A DNA stretch of 64,000 nt from Pycnopodia helianthoides (lineage: Eukaryota > Echinodermata > Asteroidea > Forcipulatida > Asteriidae). Below, in pieces: positions 49,177-59,710 of the stretch (positions are counted from its first letter, which is position 1; each line of letters opens with the position of its first letter). Location of the stretch: NCBI GenBank assembly GCA_032158295.1, contig CM063246.1:20350135-20414134 (forward strand), given 5' to 3'. The translations under genes and the position numbers were made by a program. The notes under the pieces are model-generated. The model was not told the origin of the DNA. It did not search any database and saw nothing but the letters and a program-made list of their open reading frames with translations.

Positions 49177-50043
49177 CTAGAGGTTACTATCCTTCCAAGA
49201 ACGATTGCTGTAACGGTACATAACTATTGAACGGGGAATAGAAAAAGCTGCCATTATTAAAAACCGTGTTACACACACAATGGCTACAGGCTATAAAGAC
49301 AGTTCAGTACAGAGCCTGTGAAACAAGACAAGTGAAATTGGACGCCCACTTGTAGCGGAAAGAATGCATATACAAATTGGAAATAATTGGGTTTTTTTTA
49401 ATGAGGCAATTAGTTATTGATTTTTGCAACGCATTCTTCATGCTAAACTCGTGAACAAGTCGTTTAATGTTTGCCGCGGCTTATGCTCTTACGCGATTAT
49501 ATAGCTCTCGTGGTATTGCTGGCAGTTGCTAGAGCAGTAGTCTCGCGTGGGGCAGCAGTCTCGCGAGAGTATAGTTACGAGAGAGCCGCTACGCTATCAC
49601 CGCGACAAACATTTAACGACTTGTCCACAAGTCTAATTTTATATACTGACGTAAAAATTCACGACCCATGTACCTTACCAATTATTTTTTAAATTACACT
49701 TTTATGTTTACCAACTGTATGGCACTGTAATGAAAAGTATTACTAAGTGGAAAAATTATAAACTATTTTGAGAATAGACTCCCTTCGATGTAATATGGTT
49801 TGGATAATTTTTCACCCAAAACATTGAATCTATAAAAAGATTCACGCAATATAGTCGTTTCTCGGATTTCTGAGGGTTGGTGTCCGTTCGCGAATGCTGC
49901 GGCCAGAGATACGATTGGTGCCCAATGTTACCGGTACCTCGCTAAACGTGGATAGATTCGACGTTCTTGTGAAAATAACGAGACGTTGTTTTTTGGGGGC
50001 TGTTTTCTCAGCAAGTAGACACTGTATTTAGTGTCCTTCCTTA
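49177..50043 (-). repeat. Inverted segment relative to the other type B blocks
   Basis: Its reverse complement is collinear with 20628-21775. The left junction is CATCCTCTAG|AGGTTACT and the right junction is GTGTCCTTCCTTAA|ATCCTCTAGC. It lacks the LINE and the 252-bp insertion. A foldback copy lies inside at 49455-49624. Confidence 0.8.
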
Positions 50044-51013
50044 AATCCTCTAGCTTTCAACAAGTGCAACATCCAATCACTAGTGAAAAAAATGTCATCA
50101 AAATGTTGGTCCCGTTTAAGTATACGAAGAAGATTTTCCGTTTGTAATATTTAAATATATATCACTAAATTTATATCTCCCCTACAAGTGCTAGTTTATA
50201 CATATGTATATATTTATAGTCGACGATGGTCTGGTCTGAATTGAAAGCTAAGGCCGTCTCCCCTATAGTTTTTATATATATATAAATATATATATTTCTA
50301 TAGAGAATTGGAACTGGTGTAATGTTTAATTAGTGCGCTCTCAGTTTATGGTGATGTTCCTCGTACCAAGGTTAAAAGACCTCCCTCTTTTTTTTTAAAC
50401 ACCACTGTAGGAGTATAGTTATGCACATGGAAGCCTTGAAGAACGTCATCTTAAATTTACATATAAATACTTTATTACAAATCACGGATTTATCGAAAAC
50501 CCGAACGTCAGTATCACCAAGAGATAGGCTATTGGTACTGCCGATGGAGTAAACGAGTTCACTCACTGTGATTAACAACCATTGAAAAGACCACAGCCAG
50601 AAGGAAAGAAGGAGAGAAAAAAAAAAAACCTTTCTAAAATAATCTGCATGGGGATTGTGAATTATTTTTCGTTCAATCCAAACTGGTGATAAATATCAAG
50701 GTGAAGTCATACACCACAAGGTCAGCTAAATATTAAGGTCAGCTGCTATTAATGTACAGTGGTGTAACCATTATACATTTTCATGGGGGAGGCAGGCGGG
50801 GACTATGAAATAATTGGGGGGGGGGCTATTTATTGTATTGAACCATTCTTGTATTTTTCGATCTCATTTTGAGGGTGCCGGGACAATGGTTCTCAGAGGG
50901 GGAAGGGGCTCCCGCCCCGCCCCACCCCTGCCCCCCGGTTACGACTGTCTGTTACGGCCACACAATATTAGCGTACAGGCGATTGCAATCTGTTAGTGTT
51001 AAGATGAATCATG

Positions 51014-51015
<2 letters not shown>

Positions 51016-51059
<44 letters not shown>
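51016..51059. repeat. Poly(A) run of 44
   Basis: Uninterrupted run of 44 A. The equivalent position in unit 2 (about 22600) has only short A runs, so this tract expanded locally. Confidence 0.9.
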
Positions 51060-51060
<1 letters not shown>

Positions 51061-53023
51061 GGAAATTATACCAGACGCCATCTTGATTGTCTCGGTAGAA
51101 TCGAAGCACTACAGGATTTACGTACATAAAGAAGGAAACCCTCTTTTGACCGAATTTTTAACCTAAATTAACACATTTGAAATGTTGATTTTTGAAAATA
51201 TATTTTCATTTGAGTGAAGTTTAGCTTTTCAGCCATACATGCATGGTGAAGAAATCTTTTAAAATATCGCAATAATGATTGTGCTAGTTTGAGCATAAGT
51301 CACCAAGAGTCAACGTTGAGCGTTGTCCACGTGTATAGTTTATGTAAATAAATGTACAAATTCACGTTATACTAATTTGTTGAAACGTTCCCATGGAACA
51401 TGGAAAGGTAAAAACTTGTCATGATATGGTTGAACTTAGGCTTCGATGATATCAAAGAGACGCATGCAAAAGAAAATGAAGTAACAATCATTGATCGAAG
51501 TGTAATAATGTTTTGGTTGCCTTCAAATCAAGCTCCAAGCTCAGTCAAGCGGATGGAATAGGCCTAAAGCCGTCCGTGCTGGACAAACAGTCTTGCCACA
51601 TGACATTTTTAAACTGCCAGATCTCAGAGACAATTAATATACAATTGCACTCATATTTTTCGTCACTTACGTTTTAAAGATCAACATTCTAATACCACTA
51701 AATTGAGTGTTTGAAATAATTATGCCCAACGAGTGGGTGAAAGATGTTTGGTTTCACCAGTCTTTTTGCACCACACCTCATAAGAATTCTTTTTTATTAT
51801 TTTGTGGTATAGGAAGGAAGGGGGGAAACTGGAAAATAAACGTGAAGTTTGATTTATTTTAACGATACTATACTACTGTAGACATCAACAATCAATACTA
51901 CTTCGACCCTGATCATAAATTGTTTTATAAAAGCTGCCCCCTCCCACAATAAAGGTAAGGAACTTATGATTTTTAGCATATCGGTCATCCTTTACACCAG
52001 GGGCGGCGCCAGTGTATTTGTATGGGGGGAGACACAGCTTTAGAGTCGTTGCACTTACGACGTGTGATCCAATGGGCCCTTAAGCGGGCCCCTTGTGTGG
52101 TCCAGGGGCGAAGCCCTCGGCGGGGGTTCAGGGGGAAATCCCTAAAGCTGTTTGGTTTTGGCATGTCTGAATGGCCTATAGAAAAGCTCCCCTTGCTATA
52201 AATATGGACACAACTTTGTTATAAAACTTAGACTTGGTTCAGTTCCCGGAAGTGTTGCATTTTGGCATATTATTGTAAGACCGGGGGTGACTCTCCATCT
52301 TAATATGCCTTAATCGTACACGTTTTGATATCAGAATGTGCACTCTTGAACTTGAAAAATTATTCGAACTTCAGCTTATAACATTATGTGTATAGATAAA
52401 TCCGCATTGAACCGCAGGTCATCCGAGTAATCAGGCCCCCGGAAGATGTTGAATTTTAGAGTTTTGCAATAGCCAGTGTGGAACATTTTTACAAGCTTTT
52501 TACCAAATATTTTTTTTATAAACTTGGAACTATAAGCCGATTACGTAATATCCTTGAACAAACCTACTAAGTTCTCAAGGTCCTTTCTATCAATGATACA
52601 AGTACCGTGTAGTTGACTTTTCCCACATGTTTTTAATAATAACGTCCAGCTATTTAGTTATTCATGATGATGATGATGTTAATCTGGAGGGGGGGGGGTG
52701 ACAGAAAAGGAGGGGGAGAGTGCACTGCATTAAAAAAAAATTGCGAAGCGGTGCTGCATGGGGAGATCGAAACCACGAAAAGAAGTGGCTGGTTGTGGGG
52801 TGGGGGACGGAAAGGAGGAAGGGCGTGAGAAAAGGGAGACTGTGTGCCTAGGCACTGTTCTGCCCAATTAGTCTCTAGCGAATTAGCGATGTGTTTATGG
52901 AAGTGCGTGATTTTTGAATCTAAATGGGAAGAAGCACTGTAAAATTTAGTCTCTATGACTTTGGTGGTCTCTGGTAATGACAAATCCTATTATGACTGTT
53001 TTTGTGTGGGAGACAATGGTCTC

Positions 53024-55038
53024 GGTCTTTGGAAGAGTCAGTAGGCGATGGTAAAATCAGACATTTTCTATGAAGTTTCCATAGCAGAAAAATGTTCCCT
53101 CTATTTTCTTTCTATCATTCCTTTCTTTTCGAATTTCCTGTCCCCCTTTTACGTTTGTTTTCCTTCAAACGATAGGGGCTGCCGCGCCGACCCTGCCTAA
53201 CACACTCCAATTTACACGTCCCCTTAACATTTACTAAGTTGACTTTTAGTTATTAACTGTCGATTTTTAAATCCACTTTTTAAATTTTCGTTTTCAATCT
53301 ATTGTCACTATTCCTTGACGCATGTTTTCGTTCTAAGTATCAACTAAAGTTTTTTTGTTTACTTCCCTAGACAGCTTCTGCTCTTAACATTGTACTTTTC
53401 AAAGAATTACCGTACGATAAAAGGAAATAAATAACTTTTCCTACTCCGTAAAAACTGCAATTTAACATTTAAATAATCTTTTTTGATCGACGAACCTCGC
53501 GGACACACACCACACATGCATGGCCAAAATGTACAAGAATCCAATCAACACAACAAGCCTTCAAAAATGCAAAGTATGGACAAACAAACTATTGATTGTT
53601 ACAAAAAAGATTTATTCACTTCGAAAATGATGATCTTCAAAACGAAATGTAAAGAAATAACAAGTTTAGAAAGTGAAACAAACAATAACGGTAGCTGTTG
53701 GTAGTTCTTGCGTTTTCATAACTTCCTCGGAGACAATACTACCACCATCCAGGTTTGTCCTAGGATAGGATGTTGGGAAAATCTGGCTTTGCAATGATTT
53801 GTTATAAAACAAGCGCACATAAATGAGACGCAAGGCAACAAAAACACCAGGATAACAATGCAGGCATTTTGGCTTCAGATCCCCCCAATCCATTACAATT
53901 GTTTAACCATGAATGAAAGATAATATAACAAACCACCGAAGCCTAAATTATAGACTCATGATAGCTCACAGTACTGAATCCATCAAACTCAGGTGAAAAT
54001 CAAAGAAGCTTTTAGGATTTGAAATGGTCAGGATTAAAGGAAAGGCACAACAACAAAACCATTCATCAAAGATCAAATGATGGGCATGTATTACACTTCA
54101 TTGCATATGAACTCTACTTCAATAGTTGTTCTTGACAATCGCACAGAACATTGTCACAACAAACTATTTAGTAAATTGTGCATCATTTCGAAACTTTGTC
54201 ACTCTCTGGACTTTAAATCACCTTTCAGCAAACCTATTTGATGCCTTTTGTTTTCTCAACTTTGGTTTATTCCAGTGGTAAAGGTGAAACGAGATCAAAG
54301 TGTTTTAAAGTGTGGTTAACTAACAAACTGTTTCATCTTGTTTTTTCTTATCTTATTACATTTTCCTTGAACTTTGAGCAGGTTTCCTGTAAGTGGCTCT
54401 TTCTTCCAAGCACATTGATTCAGTGTTAATACAAACTATCTCCGTAAACTTGTCATATCTTCGCATCTTGGTTTTACTACATGGACTAAAAAATACAACA
54501 CAACTAGAAATACAAAACACCATCTCATCTCCTTCCACGACCGCGACCTCTTGCTCGTCCTCGCCCACCTCTTCCCCCACGTCCGCCCTGCCTCGGCCAA
54601 CAGCTGAAAGTAAAGAATAAAAAAAATTCAAATACCTGTAGAAAGTTGTAACGCTAACAACAGATTTTCATTGTACTTTCCTGAATGCTTGCGTTTCAAA
54701 TAATTTAACTTCTTGTCCAAACTTGTGGAAATATTTGTTGTTTCTTCCATAGATCGATGGCTGCCATAGTATGCGTTTTAAATTGCAGTTGCAATTTTAC
54801 ACAAATAGAAAAAAGGTTTGCAGTCTTTTTATCGTCACGCACCCATGTTGACCCTCTTCAACTCACATCAATGCAAATTAACCAAGGGTCATGTCCGACT
54901 TAAGGGTTGTGTCAGTGGCTACGGCTTGAATGCCGAAAACGCCTATTCTTCACTGTTGTTGATGCAGCCGATGGCCACAGCCGTAGATAAAAGTCGCTTG
55001 ATTCGGATGCAACCGAGGAAGGCTATAACTAAGGTCTA
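53024..55038. repeat. Tandem duplication, distal copy (A)
   Basis: About 2.0 kb, near-identical to 55039-57442 after removing the latter's miniature-element insertion. Both start GGTCTTTGGAAGAGTCAGTA and end GGCTATAACTAAGG. It contains a duplicate of the last SNRPD1 exon and its 3' region. Confidence 0.88.
54525..54603 (-). pseudogene. Duplicated last exon of SNRPD1 with a 1-nt deletion
   Basis: The acceptor (TTACTTTCAG) and exon match the functional last exon at 57012-56933, except that a run of four C on the plus strand is three (GTCCGCCCTGCC against GTCCGCCCCTGCC). If spliced to exon 3, the frame shifts after AVGRGR. The RG-rich tail is then replaced by an acidic one ([19 protein letters not shown]) running to a stop near 54356. 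It lies 2.4 kb beyond the functional exon. It could be a dead exon or an alternative 3' end. Confidence 0.8.
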
Positions 55039-55236
55039 GGTCTTTGGAAGAGTCAGTAGGCGATGGTAAAATCAGACATTTTCTTTGAAGTTTCCATAAA
55101 AGAAAAATGTTCCCTCTATTTTCTTTCTATCATTCCTTTCTTGTCCTGTCCCCCTTTTATATTTGGTTCCCTTCAAACGATAGGGGGCTGCCGTGCCAAC
55201 CCTGCTTAACACACGCCCATTTACACGTCCCCTTAA

Positions 55237-55612
55237 AGGAACATTACAGAATTGGTAATTGTAAAATATACTTTTGATCACAGATTTACATAAAATTTAC
55301 ACGGTCTAATGATGATGATAGCAGAAAACATCCCTTGAAATATTTCTGTCTGAAATGCCATATTTGATGAGAAATGAATAAACTAATTTTCCGATTGTAG
55401 TTTATCGCTCAGTGAGCGTTTTATTCATTTGTTGAACCTATATGATTTCATGCAAATGTGTAATCGGTTTTTCACTATTTTCTCGTGACCCAGATGACCA
55501 ATCGATCTCAAACTTCTACAGGTTTGTCAGTTTATGTATATGGTGGATTACATAAAGTGCTTACACTGCCAGCAACTGTTTTGTTAGCAAAAACCAATTA
55601 TGTAATATTCCT
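55237..55612. mobile_element. TTAA family 1 miniature element inside duplication copy B
   Basis: TTAA at 55233-55236 and 55613-55616. The empty site CCCCTTAACATTTACTAAG is at about 53220 in copy A. Ends are AGGAACATTACAGAATTGGT and CCAATTATGTAATATTCCT. Confidence 0.88.
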
Positions 55613-56673
55613 TTAACATTACTAAGTTGACTGTTAGTTATTAACTGTCGATTTTTAAGTCCACTTTTTTAATTTTCGTTTTCAATCTATTGTCACTATT
55701 CCTTGACGGATCTTTTCGTTCCAAGTATCAACTAAAGGTTTTTTTGTTTTGTTTACTTCCCTAGACAGCTTCTGCTCTTAATATTGTACTCCTAAAGAAT
55801 TACCGTACGATAAATTAGAAATAAATAACTTTTCCTACCCCGTAAAAACTGCAATTTAACATTGAAATAATCTTTTTTGATCGACGAACCTCGCGGACAC
55901 ACACCACACATGCATGGCCAAAATGTTTGTCTAAAATGTACAAGAATCCAATCAACACAACAAGCCTTCAAAAATGCAAAGTACGGACAAACAAACTATT
56001 GATTGTTACAAAAAGATTTATTCACTTCGAAAATGATGATCTTCAAAACGAAATGTAAAGAAATAACAAGTTTAGAAAGTGAAACAAACAATAACAGGTA
56101 GCTGTTGGTAGTTCTTGCGTTTTCATAACTTCCTTGGAGACAATACTACCACCATCCAGGTTTGTCCTAGGATAGGATGTTGGGAAAATCTGGCTTTGCA
56201 ATGATTTGTTATAAAACAAGCGCACATAAATGAGACGCAAGGCAACAAAAACACCAGGATAACAATGCAGGCATTTTGGCTTCAGATCCCCCCAATCCAT
56301 TACAATTGTTTAACCATGAATGAAAGATAATATAACAAACCACCGAAGCCTAAATTATAGACTCATGATAGCTCACAGTACTGAATCCATCAAACTCAGG
56401 TGAAAATCAAAGAAGCTTTTAGGATTTGAAATGGTCAGGATTAAAGGAAAGGCACAACAACAAAACCATTCATCAAAGATCAAATGATGGGCATGTATTA
56501 CACTTCATTGCATATGAACTCTACTTCAATAGTTTTTTCTTGACAATCGCACAGAACATTGTCACAACAAACTATTTAGTAAATTGTGCATCATTTCGAA
56601 ACTTTGTCACTCTCTGGACTTTAAATCACCTTTCAGCAAACCTATTTGATGCCTTTTGTTTTCTCAACTTTGG

Positions 56674-56679
56674 TTTATT
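56674..56679 (-). terminator. Candidate poly(A) signal of SNRPD1
   Basis: AATAAA on the minus strand, about 255 nt after the stop. Another AATAAA lies at 56017-56022. Which one is used cannot be told from sequence. Confidence 0.4.
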
Positions 56680-56932
56680 CCAGTGGTAAAGGTGAAACGA
56701 GATCAAAGTGTTTTAAAGTGTGGTTAACTAACAAACTGTTTCATCTTGTTTTTTCTTATCTTATTACATTTTCCTTGAACTTTGAGCAGGTTTCCTGTAA
56801 GTGGCTCTTTCTTCCAAGCACATTGATTCAGTGATAATACAAACTATTTCCGTAAACTTGTCATATCTTCGCATCTTGGTTTTACTACATGGACTAAAAA
56901 ATACAACACAACTAAAAATACAAAACACCATC

Positions 56933-59124
56933 TCATCTCCTTCCACGACCGCGACCTCTTGCTCGTCCTCGCCCACCTCTTCCCCCACGTCCGCCCCTGC
57001 CTCGGCCAACAGCTGAAAGTAAAGAATAAAAAAAATTCAAATACCTGTAGAAAGTTGTAACGCTAACAACAGATTTTCATTGTACTTTCCTGAATGCTTG
57101 CGTTTCAAATAATTTAACTTCTTGTCCAAACTTGTGGAAATATTTGTTGTTTCTTCTATAGATCGATGGCTGCCATAGTATGCGTTTTAAATTGCAGTTG
57201 CAATTTTACACAAATAGAAAAAAGGTTTGCAGTCTTTTTATCGTCACGCACCCATGTTGACCCTCTTCAACTCACATCAATGCAAATTAACCAAGGGTCA
57301 TGTCCGACTTAAGGGTTGTGTCAGTGGCTACGGCTTGAATGCCGAAAACGCCTATTCTTCACTGTTGTTGATGCAGCCGATGGCCACAGCCGTAGATAAA
57401 AGTCGCTTGATTCGGATGCAACCGAGGAAGGCTATAACTAAGGGGAAATAGTCAGTCACCCTTTTTTGCCAAAATGATTATTAGTATTCAAAGTTAATAC
57501 GGCATCCAGGGAATGCGACCAAAATGGCTGCAGCATTTGGAACCCACCTGCTTCTTTCTTCTTGGCCTTGGCCTTTGGCGTGTTATCAATCAGCAATGTG
57601 TCTAGAGGAAGACTCTCTGGTAGGATGAAATACCGGATGTTGTTACCTCTGATGCTAAGGCTGTCTAGCTGTACAGGGTCGCGGTTCTTGATCGTCATCT
57701 TAACGGATTTAAGATGTGTATTCATGCTGACATCGACTCCTTCAAAATGATATTCAAAAAGAATAATTAGTTTCCGCTTGAAAGTGTTTGCCAGCACTCT
57801 CTTCTCGGCTATGAACAGTGCCACTCGAAAAACAAAAAAACTTAAGTGTCTAGACCAGGTGACTTGCGTTTACATTTGGTGTGCCCTCTCCCGAAATTTT
57901 GTTTGACCCAGAGCACGAGTCAAATATGTCAACATTGACAGATTTTTACTTTTTCAACCCTCCTACTGTCAGTGACTCTTGGCAACATTTTCCAGTGAGT
58001 TGACCATTTGAAACCATTCGACTGCCAAGGTTGTGTACGGTGGCACAACTGTGCACAGAACTAACTGTGTACTGTGTACATGCATTCCCTCATGGTATCA
58101 TATTTCAGGCTGGCATAGTTTATCTGTCATTCAAAACCACTTGAATGGTATTGAATGGTCAGACAGCAAGAGGGTTAAAAGGCACAAAACAAGACATTCC
58201 ACGCTTTCTTCCAGTAATTCCATGACTTTATATTCAGGCTTGGAATTACACAGAGGTCACGGAGGCCACGGCCTTGGTGCCCCTTCAACATTCTCCCGAG
58301 AAAGACTTTATAAGATTTTCCAGTGGAAGTGACCTTTGCAAAGTGCAAACAGCCTTGCCATCTCCGAGATGAATTTCCAGGCCTGTATATTACATTTAAT
58401 ATAGAATAAATTTAAGGCTGCCTCAATTTAAACATTACCTGTGACTGTTCCATGTACTTGTGTGCCATTCTTCAACTCAATGGTTACCGTTTCATGACTC
58501 AACTTCATTAAAAATCTACATTGAAGAAATAAAATCAAAACTTCAAAATTAAACAAATTAAATACACATAATTGTTTTATTTATTTTTATTTACGCACTC
58601 TCCTTCTCAACGTCATGTTGCATTGCCGGTGGCCTTAGACATACACTCCGTTATTTCATACCTTCGGGCCGTTTGGAAGAGAACATTTGAATTTAGACTT
58701 AAGTCTTAATAAAGAGCATCCATAACCAGGCATCACTGTACCATACAGTTATTAATTAATAATATATTTTTATAACAAATTCAACAGTTGTTGTGATAAT
58801 CATAACTCTGGATACTCCCATTGATCATAATTAATAAAAAAAAAAAATGAATAACTTTTGAAAAAAGGCCTTATCCTGCCACCAACTTTGCATTCGTTAT
58901 GAAATAAAAATAGTATCTAATTAACATTACTCAAATGAGATATTCCTATTGGTAAAAATGAATTAAAAAGTGGTGGCAGGGTACGGAAACTTTTCCATAT
59001 AAGAAGTTTAAAAAAAATACTTATTTGAGCCGCTGTTTCCCCGAAAATGATGTACGATTGGAGATTTTTCACGAATTAGATGAAGTATCAAACAATACAA
59101 AACTACTTACCTGACTAGCTTCAT
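56933..59124 (-). CDS. SNRPD1: SNRPD1: small nuclear ribonucleoprotein Sm D1
   Basis: Four exons: 59124-59111, 58515-58439, 57739-57548 and 57012-56933 (14+77+192+80 nt), all GT-AG, coding 120 residues (human SmD1 has 119). The product starts [20 protein letters not shown]. The Sm1 motif continues through NGTQVHG and [11 protein letters not shown]. The Sm2 motif is [16 protein letters not shown]. The tail is [14 protein letters not shown]... ending in RGRGRR, the RG-rich region that is arginine-methylated and bound by SMN in other animals. The protein is part of the heptameric Sm ring on spliceosomal U snRNAs. Every exon was identified by its protein sequence and by matching splice phases. 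Exon 4 lies within a tandem duplication whose other copy is frameshifted. Identity is secure; UTR limits are not. Confidence 0.96.
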
Positions 59125-59710
59125 TTTAGTTTCTGTTGTGTCTTTTTAGCTTTAAAAGTTATGAGTTTATCCTACTATTTGTTACAATTTTTTACAGTTT
59201 TGAATCAGAGAGTAATTTTAAAGATAAATTTGACCATAATAAACTATCAGTTTTTGTTGAACAAAACGTTGAAGATACGCGGTTTGTGTCAACGATTAAA
59301 CTTCGCAGCGCGTGTTGTGATGCCTGGTGCCCGGTTTAATGCACGCGAAGCCCACGATATGCGAGAGCGGGATCAGCCAAACTTAGGATTGTATTATACC
59401 GCCATCAGCGTCTATTCTTCATCAATAATAAACTCGTTACAAGTCCGTTGTTTTGAGCAAATGGCGACGCAAAACCGGAGTTATTCCCTGCACTGAGGCA
59501 ATCAAAATAACAATGACGTGAAATGCCGGACAACTAAATACAGATACAAATCATTAGAGAGTAACCCAGTTCTCTGGAATGCAAATAAATAAACAGAAAC
59601 ATTTTTTTAAGAGAAAGCTGTAGCGGGAATTCGTTATTGTTTTTAGTGTAATTAAGAAATGGGTGTGAGAACTAATGTTTTGATAATTGTTGTAGTCGTT
59701 TCATGTCAGA

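Larger units (their letters stand above)
48662..52440. other. Promoter of gene 4 and type B intergenic block; end of the array
   Basis: 48662-49175 is the promoter region (as in gene 2). The rest matches 20628-23900, except for the inversion at 49177-50043. No gene seen. Array-type homology ends near 52440, where DNA related to the SNRPD1 flank begins. Confidence 0.55.
55039..57442. repeat. Tandem duplication, proximal copy (B)
   Basis: Carries the functional last exon of SNRPD1 and most of intron 3. It is longer than copy A by the TTAA element at 55237-55612. Confidence 0.88.

Noticed and set aside
54393..54620. Plus-strand Ser/Thr-rich open frame
   Set aside because: It is the antisense of the SmD1 RG-tail exon copy; the minus strand explains it.
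59161..59496. 111-residue plus-strand open frame upstream of SNRPD1
   Set aside because: No recognised domain or conserved context; AT-rich upstream DNA can give this by chance. A divergent transcript is possible but unsupported.
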